Origin: Cannabis sativa
Lineage: Eukaryota; Streptophyta; Magnoliopsida; Rosales; Cannabaceae
Assembly (NCBI RefSeq): GCF_029168945.1
Contig: NW_026870043.1
Coordinates: forward strand, 7,818,501-7,882,500
Direction: 5' to 3'
Length of the DNA: 64,000 nt
Position numbers and translations under genes: made by a program. Below are positions 37,301-47,830 of this stretch, in pieces (within the stretch, counting starts at the first letter, position 1; each line of letters starts with the position of its first letter). Below the pieces are notes generated by a model. That model worked only from the letters and a program-made list of their open reading frames with translations, searched no databases and was not told the origin of the DNA.

Positions 37301-40158
37301 ATGTGAAGTATTACTCTGACAAGGAGTTTATAACTTCAAGTTCAATTGCTTAGATATTAACTAGGAGTGGAATGAGAAGGGATTATAGACACTACAACAC
37401 ATCAATAAAACAGAAGTAAGGTTTTGGTTCAAAATTCATACACAAGTTCAGAAAATAACAGTCATGACATATGTTATAGAAATACTAAATCTAACATAGT
37501 TTATTTTCCAAGGTTTCCAACATAATGAAATACAGTGTCCCGGTAGGCGAGAGTCAAAGATAACATTAGTTGAATAGAGTTGTCAGCTCATCTAAAATTA
37601 AACATTTTAGCAACCTTTTATTCGATCAAAATGAGAATCCAACGTTGTCCCGGTAGGCGAGAGTCAAGGTTATTCTCATTTTATGAGCTTCCACCATTGT
37701 TTCATGTTCTATGAGTTTATCTCTAAGTAGTCACCGTAGGGGAGAGTCTAAATAGAGACGAAAACTCACAAAACACTTATCAAATGAAATCTTACGGTGT
37801 TAAAAGTGTTCAACGAATAACCAACCATAGGGGGACGAAGTCTAGCGTCTCGAGGTTATATTGAATAAGTTTAACTATTGTAAGACCAACAATGGAGATC
37901 GAATATCTTTTGATTAAAAGCTCATTATTTAAAAAAATATATATATGTATTTTGTATAATCATAATATTCGATATTATAATAATGAAAAATTACAAATTA
38001 AAGTTGGTTTAAATAAAAAATCAACTTCAATTAATTTTCAACTATTATTTAATTTGAAAAATAAATTCAAATAAATATCGAACAAGTTCCATAATATAAT
38101 AATGAAAAATTACAAATCAAAGTTGGTTTAATTAAAAAATCAACTATAATTAATTTTCAATTATTAATTAAATTCGAAAAATAAATTCGAATATTTAAAT
38201 GGAACAAATTTGAAAATATCTTGTTTAAGTTGTTTTAGAAGAATCTAAAAAATCAACTTAAATATCTTTCAAATCAGATTTAATTAAATTCAAAATTAAG
38301 TTGTAACCACTTAATTTTGTAGATATTTTAAGTTAATATTCAAAAAGATATTAACCTAAAAATATCCAAAATATTCCATTCTAAGTTAATATTTGAAAAA
38401 ATATCAACTTAAAAAATATCTAAAGAATCTTAATAACTAATGCCTAAAATTCTTCAACTTAATTTTAAAATTTTGAATTCAAAAAGATATTCAGATTTAA
38501 GTTGGTTAGTTGTAGATAACTAAATATCAACTTAAATAGGAATATTTAATGAAAAATTTAAATTAAGTTCCAGAAAGAATCTAGATGGTTATAATTCTAT
38601 ATTTAATTAAATACAAGAAAATACATATAGTTTAGCTTAGAATATAAAATTCTTTAAACTATGATTTTCTAAATTAATTTCAAAATAAATGAAATTAATT
38701 ATGTTGCTAATTCAATTTTAATTAGGTTAAACTAGTTTAATTAACCTAGTACAGTCATTCAAATCAGGCAAATGGGCCTTCACAATTGGGGTAGTTTGTG
38801 TGAGGGGGTGTTGGGTTCAGTATGTCGTACCCACTTCTATGGCTCCCAACTCTCACACAAGGCCCAAAAGAGGGGAATTTAACCTTAATAAGAACAATTG
38901 TTATTAATTGAATAGGCCCAAAAACTAAATGGGGCTAAATAAATCCTATCAAGAACTATGATAATTTATTTTAGCAACATTAACCTATATGCATCTATAA
39001 TAAAATTAAACACATAGGCTCACACAGGCACACTTTGGATGGGTCCTATCATGTTGCTAGGTCATACACAGATGAAAGAAGATTGTAAATTATACCTGTT
39101 ACAAATTATTATCTTGACCAAGGGAGCCATCAGATCATTAGATCTGGCAAAAGGTAACCATGGCTATTTGCAATGAAGTAATAATAGGTTTTGAAAACTT
39201 ACACATAAGTTAAAACACATACTCCTGCAACAGGGTTAGCTGGATAGTTGGAAGTAGGATTTATTTAATTTTAAATAAATAATTTCGAATAAATAATTAA
39301 AAAAAATGTTTTAATATTCGAAAAATAATTTAAATTTCGAAAGAAAAAAAAAATTAAAATTAAACCTACTTTTATCTTATATCTATTTAAAATTACATGA
39401 TTATAAATATCTTATTTTAAATTTAAATAAGGTCAAAATATCTAAAAAGATTTTAAAAAAAATTTTAAAAGATAAGATATTTTTAAATATCTTAAAAGAT
39501 AAGATATTTTAAAATATCTTAAAAGATTTTATAAATATCTTAAGAGATATTTTTAAAATATCTTAAAAGATATTATAAATATCTTAAAAAATCTGACCTT
39601 AAATTTAAAAAAAATATAATCAAATTTAAAAATAAGATAGATTTTTTAAGCAAAAAGATAAATACTAATTCTATTAAAATTCAAATTACACTAATATCTT
39701 GAATTAATTTTAAAAAAAAATTAAATTAATTCAAAATGATAATTATAATTGAATTAGGAATAGTAATAGTATATATACAAAACCATACAAAAAATTGGAA
39801 GTTAATTCCATGAAAAAGTATGAAAAATTGAAGAAAAAGGAAAAAATTCAAAACTGTACGGACAGTTCTGCGATCGCAGAAAAATATCAGCAGAGCCCCG
39901 ATTTTGTCAAATCTTCAAAAAATCATAACTAATTTAAATAAAATCCAAATTGAGTTCTCTAAAAGGCTAACTTGCTTAATTTTTTCCATACTATCCAATA
40001 AAAATAATTCCCGAAACGAAATCACAATTATTTTTCACGAAAATTTCACAAACATCAATCATTCATCAAATAACACTCAATACAACATGATACCATCCAA
40101 AGAACATACAAACAATCGTTTTAAAGTCCAAATTTCATGTAAGTAAATCAATTACCAT
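37301..40158 (-). other. Copia leader region without gag
   Basis: About 2.9 kb of mostly AT-rich sequence. A conserved module at about 37,530-37,880 carries TAGGCGAGAGTC boxes near 37,545 and 37,656. The island at 38,760-38,930 matches 27,780-27,960 and 50,390-50,560. AT-rich palindromes lie at 39,440-39,590. There is no recognisable gag domain. A plus-strand open frame (39,904-40,146) is antisense to the element and has no motif. Confidence 0.7.
39440..39590. repeat. AT-rich palindromic repeats in the leader
   Basis: Repeated AAGATATTT and AAATATCTT words alternate, giving several overlapping inverted repeats able to form hairpins. A related inverted stretch is at about 26,930-27,070 in the sister element. 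Confidence 0.7.
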
Positions 40159-40171
40159 GGCTCTGAGGCCA
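40159..40171 (-). other. Primer-binding site, initiator-Met type
   Basis: Minus strand TGGCCTCAGAGCC, two bases from the 5' LTR. It has two differences from the canonical TGGTATCAGAGCC. Confidence 0.8.
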
Positions 40172-40173
40172 GT

Positions 40174-42062
40174 TGTTGGATATTATTTTACCAGGATCTT
40201 AGATCTACTCACAAGTATGTTTATTAACATCCTAAATATGAACTTTCTAAAACGATAAATTAAACACATATAAAGTTTAAGAAACCTTACATTGGGTGCA
40301 GCGGAATATAATGACTCCTTCCGTTCAGATCTCTAACCCTTGATTCCTTTCTGTAGCAGAGTATTATCAAGATCTGAACCTGGATCTTCTTCTCTGAATC
40401 CTTGATGCTGAATCTCCTTTGCTGATGATCTTTCTTCACGATCTTCCTCACTATGATTGAGGTATTGCTTGATGTGTGTGGGCACTACTCTAATCACTAA
40501 GAGAGGTTCGAAATATGAAGGAAGAATAGAGAGACAGAGTGGCGGCTAGAGAAGAGAGTGGAGGCTCGTGTTTTCGATTCGTAAAGTGTAATTTTCCTGA
40601 AGCCTTCACTATCTATTTATAGCATTCCACTAGGGTTAGATTTGAATTATATGGCATTAAAATAATGAAAAAATCAATTTAAAAAGCTACAATAGGTGGC
40701 CGGCCCTGGCTAGGTGGACTGAGCCTTGATTTTTGCAATTTTGCAATTTTAACACCTTTTGTATCTGATTTTCTCAAAAATGCCAATTTCCTAATTCAAT
40801 CATTTAAATGCCAATTCTAACTATTTAATAACTATAAATAATTATTAAATAATATTGTCATTTATCATATTTATTAATTGAACCATACAAAGTATCATAA
40901 TTAACAAATATGCCCCTATTAACTCTTTCTTTACAAATTCGCCCTTACTTAGTGAAAATTTCACAAATAGACATAGTCTAATTCGTGAATTATAATTGAT
41001 TAATCAAAACCAATTACATGAGTCTTACAAGCAATATTATCTCAACTAGTGGGGGGACCATGGGTCTATATAACTGAGCTTCCAATAAGTAGATCAAGAA
41101 TTTCGCACTAAAATTCACTAACTTATTAATTCTTCGTTGAATCCACGCATAGAACTTAGAATTGCACTCTCAGTATATAGAATGCTCTATATGTTCCACC
41201 ATATAGACACATCATTAGTTATCCATTGTTATAATCCTAATGTAATCAATGATCCTCTATATGAATGATCTACACAGTAAAGGGATTAAATTACCGTAAC
41301 ACCCTACTATGTATTTTATCCTTAAAACACTTGACCCCGTATAAATGATATTTCAGCTTATGTGAAATGAGATCTCCACCATTTATTTTCGTTTGGTCAA
41401 GCTCGAAGGAAATCATCCTTTGCTTACTATTTGCCAGATAGAAGCTATCGATTCCATGTTTATGCTAGCGCTCCCACTCAATTGCACTACCGTGTTCCCA
41501 AAAAGTATGTATCACCCTGACCTAAAAGTAGGCTTAACTAACAATTCAAAGGAACACGAATAGCCTTTCAAGATTGAGCCTAATCATAACAGGATTAAGA
41601 TCATTTGATCTAGGATCAACTTGGCGATATTGACTAGAATAGATTTTACGGTAAGTTTAATTAAATCTAAGTCAAAGTTCAATATCGGTCCCTTCCAATG
41701 CATAATCCATGCATCCAACCTGAGCTTTACTTTAACCAATGTTCTGGAAAGAACATAGTATTTCTCCAAATACAAGTAAACTCTTGTTGTAGATTATCAT
41801 ATCAGTAAAACCCTGTGTCTGATAAATCTAGGAAACTTTATTCACATAGTCATGTCTACTTTCCAATGTGATGACAGCACAATAAACATGATCAAGTATG
41901 TGAAAAGGGTTTAAGATGAATTTATAAATCAAATAGACAAGCTATTGATAAAGTGAACCAAAACATACACAAATGAATGAAAAATACTTCTGTTTCTTTA
42001 TTGATGTTGAATAAAATAGATTACATTGAAATGGAGTTTTATTTAGGGCATAAAACCTAACA
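40174..42062 (-). repeat. Copia 5' LTR (1,889 bp)
   Basis: Partner of 32,022-33,911, with the same TG...CA ends. TATA box on the minus strand at 40,614-40,622. It ends at 42,062, followed by the right-hand target duplication GTCTG. Confidence 0.92.
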
Positions 42063-43250
42063 GTCTGGGCCTAGGTTCGGGTTCGGTTATTGAGTCTTGG
42101 TTTTAGTCCAGATCCCAGTGTAGGTTCCGGTCCAGGTCTCGGTCCTTGTCTTGGTTCGGGTTCATGTTTGGGTCCTTGTCAGGGTCTGGATCCTGGTCTG
42201 GGTCGCGGGTTTAAGGTCTCAGTGCGAGTTTAGGACCATGTCAGGTCAAGGTCAGAGTTCCGGTGCTAGTCTAGGTTCGTGTCCCAAGTCTCAAGTCCCA
42301 GTCGTAGTCAAGCTCTCGGCCAAGGTTCTGGTATGAGTTTGGGTTATGGTTTGGGTTCGGTTTTGGTCTCAGGTATGGGTCCTAGTCACAGTTCCAGTTC
42401 TAATTCCGGGTTTTGGTTTGGTTCTAGGTCCGGGTCTGGGTCCAGGTTGCGGTTGGGGTCCGAGTCTTAGTCTGAGTCTTGGTATGGGAATTTTGAATCC
42501 CGATCTGGGTCCAGGTTCGGGTCCTGGGTCTGGGTCCCAGGTTCGGGTCTAAGTCCTAGGTTCGGGTCTGGATCTGCGGCTAGGACAGGGTCCAGGTCCC
42601 GTGTTTCGATCCCGGTCTGGATCTGGGTCTGGGTCGGTATTCGGGTCCAAGTCTAGGTTCGTGTCCATGTCATGGTCTGAATCAAAATTTAGGTTAGGGG
42701 ATTTGTTTGGGTCTGGGATCAAGTCTCGAGTTCGGGTTCGGGACCGGGTCTAGGTATAGGTCTGGGTCTGGGTCCGAGCCCGAGTTTTGGTGGTGGGTTC
42801 TGGTCTAGTTTCAGGTCCCGGTCTAGGTCTAGGTCTTGGCCACAACCCCAGTCCTATTAGGGCCTTGGCCACGTTCTAGTACAAGTTTCGGTTTCGTGTC
42901 CTAGGTCAGGGTCTGGGTCTAGGTCCTAGTGCTGCTTCAGGTCCTTCTCTGAGTCCTAGATCAAGACACCGACTATGGGTCTTGTCCAAGCCCCAATTTC
43001 CAGATCCCGAGATAAGATCTGGATCCCAATCACGGGTCCCAATCTCGTTTCGGTTCATGTTCCAAGTCCCGGTCTAGGTCTCGGTCTAGTTCCGGGACTG
43101 AGACTTGGGTGCAATTCTGGGTCCCTAGTCTTGTTCCATGTTCGGGTCTGAGTTCAAGTCTGGGTTCGTGTCTCGAGTCCTAGTTCAGGTTTATATTCAA
43201 TTTTGGGACCCAATCCGTGGGTGGGTCTGTGTCTGAGTCCGGGTACTAGT
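42063..43250 (+). repeat. Satellite of the third duplication unit
   Basis: 1,188 bases colinear with 23,393-24,580 and about 98% identical by eye, ending in the same CTAGT pentamer. The left end is the resumed satellite after the nested copia element. An anchor box lies near 42,966. No gene is visible. Confidence 0.9.
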
Positions 43251-44971
43251 TGTTGGGTTTTATGCCCTAAATAAAACTCATTTCAATATAATCAGATTTA
43301 CTTATTAATATAGATCAGAAATAACATTTAATGTTGCATGGTTCACATGATTTATTTCATGATTATATGTACATAATGTATAAATTCATCTGAAACCCTT
43401 TTCACATACTTGATCCTGTTTATTGTGTCGTCAACACATTGGAAAGTAAACATGACTATGTGAATAAAGTTTCCTAGATTTATCAGACATAGGGTTTTAC
43501 TGATATGATAATCTACAGCAGAGTTTACTTGCATTTGGAGAAGTGCTATGTTCTTTCCAGAGCATTGGTGAATGTAAAGCTCAGGTTGGATGCATGGAGT
43601 ATGCATCAGAAGGGACCGATATTGAACTTTAACTTAGATTTATTAAACTTACCGTAATATCTATTCAAGTAAATATCGCCTAGTTGATCCTAGATCAAAT
43701 GTTCTTAATCCTGTTATGATTAGGCTCAATCTTGAAAGGCTATTCGTGTTCTTTGATTTGTTAGTTAAGCCTACTTTTAGGTCAGGGTGATACGTACATT
43801 TTGGGAACACGGTAGTGCAATTGAGTGGGAGCGCTATCATAAACATGGAATCTATAGCTTCTATCTAGCGAATAGTAAGCAAAGGATGATCTCCTTCGAG
43901 CTTGACCAAACGAACATAAATGGTGGAGTACTCATTTCACATTAGCTGAAATATCATTTATACGGGGTCAAGTGTTTTAAGGAATAAATACATTGTAGGA
44001 TGTAACGGTAATTTAATCCCTTTACAGTGTAGATTATTCATATAGAGGATCATCTCAGGTTGGATGCATTGAGATAATATTGCTTGTAAGACTCATGTAA
44101 TTGGTTTTGATTAATCAATTATAATTCTCAAATTAGACTATGTCTATTTGTGAAATTTTCACTAAGTAAGGGCGAAATTGTAAAGAAAGAGTTTATAGGG
44201 GCATATCTGTTAGTTATGATACTTTGTATGGTTCAATTAATAAATATGATAAATGACAATATTATTTAATAATTATTTATAGGTATTAAATAGTTAGAAT
44301 TGGCATTTAAATGGTTGAATTAGGAAATTGGCATTTTTGAGAAATTCAGATACAAAAGGTGTTAAAATTGCAAAATTGCAAAGCCCAAGGCCCAATCCAC
44401 TAAGGCATGGCCGGCCACCTATTGTGTGTGTTTTAAATTGATTTTTTCATTATTTTAATGCCAAATAATTCAAACCTAACCCTAGTGGAATGCTATAAAT
44501 AGATAGTGAAGGCTTCAGGAAATTCACACTAAATTTCTACACTTTTCTTCAGACTTCTTCTGATTCAGAAAAACTGAGCCTTCTCTCTCCCTATCTTTAG
44601 CTACCACTTCTTCTTTCTTTTTCCTTGATAATTTCGAAATCCTTAGTGATTAGAGTAGTGCCCACACACATCAAGTGATACCTCAATCATAGTGAGGAAG
44701 ATCGTGAAGAAAGACTTTCAGCAAGAAGGAGTTTCAGCATCAAAGATTCAGAGAAAGAGATCCAGGTTCAGATATTGATAATGCTCTGCTACAGAAAGGA
44801 ATCAAGGGCTAGATATCTGAACGGAAGGAGTCATTTAATTCTGCTGCACCCAATGTAAGGTTTCTTAAACTTTATATGTGTTTAATTTATCGTTTTAGAA
44901 AGTTCATATTTAGGATGTTAATAAACATACTTGTGAGTAGATCTAAGATCCTGGTAAAATAATTTCCAACA
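43251..44971 (+). mobile_element. Solo copia LTR with 5-bp target duplication
   Basis: Starts TGTTGGGTTTTATG and ends TTTCCAACA, flanked by CTAGT at 43,246-43,250 and 44,972-44,976. No internal region remains, so it formed by LTR-LTR recombination. It sits at the same site as the element starting at 24,581 in the neighbouring duplication unit. About 190 bases are lost near 44,052 and replaced by a short filler; the TATA box at 44,494-44,502 is retained. Confidence 0.92.
44494..44502 (+). promoter_or_regulatory. LTR TATA box in the solo LTR
   Basis: TATAAATAG, conserved among sister LTRs but deleted in the LTR at 24,581-26,387. Confidence 0.6.
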
Positions 44972-45374
44972 CTAGTCCGGTTACAATTTTGGGTCTGGGT
45001 CCAGGTCCTGGTCCTGGTCCTGGTCCTGCTCCTGAGTCCCGATCCGCTTCTGGTTTTGATTCTAGTTTCAAGTCACGGGGTACAGGTTCGGGTCGAGTTT
45101 CAGTCCGAGTTTGGGTTCAGGTCTTGATTTGGGTTTCGAGGGAGGTGGGTTTCGGTCTCGGTGAGGGTCCTAGGTTTGGTCTGTTTCTAGGTTCGGGTCC
45201 GGGTCAAGGTCCCAGTCCCATTCCAAGATCCTAGTCTGGTTCCAATTCAAGTTTTGGTTTTAGTTGGCGAGTGTGGGTTAGGGTCTGGGTATGTGTCCGA
45301 GTCCTGGTTTGATTTTGAGTTTGGGTTCGGGTTCTAGTGTATGTCCCAAATCCTGACACCGACTACGGGTCGGG
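44972..45374 (+). repeat. Hexamer satellite, short block
   Basis: About 400 bases of GGTC-oriented satellite after the solo LTR, ending just after an anchor box (ACACCGACTACGGGT near 45,357). It is cut by the truncated LTR of the next copia element. Confidence 0.88.
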
Positions 45375-45558
45375 TTGACAACACAATAAATAGGATCAAG
45401 TATGTGAAAAGCGTTTCAGTTGAATTTATACATTATGTACATATAATCATGAAATAAATCATGTGAACCATGCAACATTAAATGTTATTTCTGATCTATA
45501 TTAATAAGTAAATCTGATTATATTGAAATGAGTTTTATTTAGGGCATAAAACCCAACA
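45375..45558 (-). repeat. Truncated copia 3' LTR
   Basis: Only the terminal 184 bases remain, ending CCCAACA at 45,558. The rest was lost at the junction with satellite at 45,374/45,375, so no left target duplication can be read. Confidence 0.85.
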
Positions 45559-47830
45559 AACTCTGACTTGCACTAATATAAAACAAAAAGTGCATTTCAA
45601 ATAATCTCAACACCTTGATATACAAATCAAGTGTAGTAGTAGTAAACTCCTCGTAATAGGATCTGAAAGGTTGAATTAAACACAACCTTTTCTCCACCAT
45701 TAATCTTCCTTAATCACAAAATCATTGATAATGTGAAATTCCTCTCTATATGTCTACTCTCTTGGGATACTGGATTCTATACCTTTGGCAACTACTTCTT
45801 GGTTATTCAGGAAGTAACACTAGTAGTTAAGGCAATTTGGAATGGTGCCAAAGATGTATAGAACTTTCCTTAGACTGAATACGTACCTTTCCTGCAACTT
45901 TAACATTCAGTCCCTTTCTGGTAGACCTAGAGACTTCAGATAGGTTTTTACACTTCTCCAAAATCACTATTCCATCCCCAGAGTAATCACCATCTTATCA
46001 GAAAGATTTTCTAGCACAAAGGCAAATTTCGAAATCTGATGTGGTGTAGTCTAAGAGTTTTAAACACACTCTTATAGACTAACATATAGTTCCTCTTCTT
46101 AATCTTAAGATTAACTTGATTGTCTTCCAATGTTCTTCTCCTGGATTAATCTGATACTTACTCATTACTCCCACTCAACAGCAGGTGTCTGGTCTAAGGC
46201 ATACAAAAGCATATCTAAGACCTCTCACTGTTGATATAAGAAATTCTTTCATGGCTTTATCTTTTCTGGAATAGTTGAGACTTTTCCTTAGATAAAGAAA
46301 ATCTATGCCCAAGAAGTTGTGAAGCTTCTATAGATTGTCATTAGAAAGAAAATGCTTCAGCATCTTACTAAAGTAAGTTTCTTGCATTAGAGTAAGTAAT
46401 TACCAGGTATACCACAAGCCATAGGTTTAGATAAACTCAAACCTATAATACTAGGAACAGGAAGTTTTGTTAAGTCCATTGAATAGACTTATACACAAAA
46501 TTTCCTCTTATGTCCTTGTAATAGAAAACTTTAGGTTACTCCATGTGAATGGATCAAACTATAGTTCTCTTAGCTTTCTTCTTAGTTTCTTATCTTGACA
46601 ATCCATTACTTGTTTAAACTCACAATGGATTTTATCACTAGTGTCTTCCAAGTCATAAGAAGTGAAGTTCCTAGAAACTCTCCCACTACAACAAGGTACC
46701 GTGAATTATGTCTAAGAAAACTAAATGGTATTAACCTCTTTGGTTGTGACAAGACAACAGAGGTAGTGGGATCATCGTATGTCAAATAAGATGATAGAAC
46801 ACTTTTGGAATCAAGAAAAAAATATCTCCTTTATTTGCTACTTTATTTTCAGATGTAGTCATTATCTTAGAAAATTAGTATTTGTTTAAACAAACACTTT
46901 CTTATTTATTGACTATGGGATGGTCCACCCCTAATCACTTAGAATAGCTAACAAACCATGGTTAACAGTTTTAGCTTTTCTTAAGATTTTGATTAGGTCA
47001 TCCATGAATCTAATAATGATTTACATTAAGTATACAACCATTACATCATTCTGAAATTGTATTGCCATAGAAAGATTTAGGCAACGACAAGTAACTAATC
47101 ATCAATATGCAACTCAAAATTTCTGGGGAGGTAAGTTTGGATATAATGCAAAAATCAATTTAATGATCTTTGAACTGCATATCTACTAACTATTTCTCCA
47201 CCCCTATCAGTTCGCAAGATCTTTAACCACTTACCTTAATGGTTTTAACCATTGCTAGAAATTAATGTAATTTTTCAAACATTTCAAATTTCTTTGCATA
47301 AGGTATAATATAGAGTGATCGTTTTAAGAATACAACGAAAAACTCATATCCACCCCTGAATGTACATCCATCTGCGAATGAGATGAACTACTTTCAGTGG
47401 ATATAGGCATATTAACTCTTTGCAGAGATTGATCTTGTCAAAACCACTATGAACAAGATAAAAATGCCATAGATTAAAAAAATGTGTGGTTGTGTCTTTT
47501 GATGACTTAGGTTTAGTTACATCAAAGAGTTCTTAGAATAGTGCAAGTGGATCCTGGTCACAGAATACTAAACTCGTATTCCATACAGTTTGAATCCATT
47601 AATAGAAGATGGATATTAAACACTTGAGAAAGTGTAACTGTATTGTATTCTAGAATTAGAAATATAAGAAAATTTCTGTTTGGAATCTGAAATTAAAGTT
47701 AAAGACTTAAATTTATACCAAATATTATGAGTAATTCTATCTTGGACGACCACTACTAATTTAACTCTAAGTCTGATTTGCCCATAGAAGTAGGAGATTT
47801 CTAAGATTGAGGATTTATATCAATTGAGAA
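45559..47830 (-). pseudogene. Decayed copia pol, minus strand
   Basis: Similarity to 34,229-37,300 on the same strand shows RNase H and RT remnants (45,640-46,400), the integrase-RT linker (about 46,690) and integrase remnants (47,150-47,350). Stops and indels interrupt every frame. The longest residual open stretches are under 70 codons and antisense. The segment 46,410-47,310 closely matches 31,057-31,964, including the stop cluster after the integrase GATAGGGGTGGAG block. The polypurine tract beside the LTR is altered (AAGTCAGAGTT on the minus strand). Confidence 0.75.

Larger units (their letters stand above)
32022..42062 (-). mobile_element. Complete-ended Ty1/copia element (10,041 bp), minus strand
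   Basis: Bounded by two LTRs (32,022-33,911 and 40,174-42,062) that are about 99% identical by eye, with a 5-bp target duplication GTCTG on both sides. On the minus strand the order is 5' LTR, primer-binding site, about 2.9 kb leader, protease-integrase, RT-RNase H, polypurine tract, 3' LTR. The order PR-INT-RT-RH is diagnostic of Ty1/copia. No gag is recognisable. The pol frame is broken by one stop and at least one frameshift, so the copy is not autonomous today. It is nested in satellite of the third duplication unit. Confidence 0.95.
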
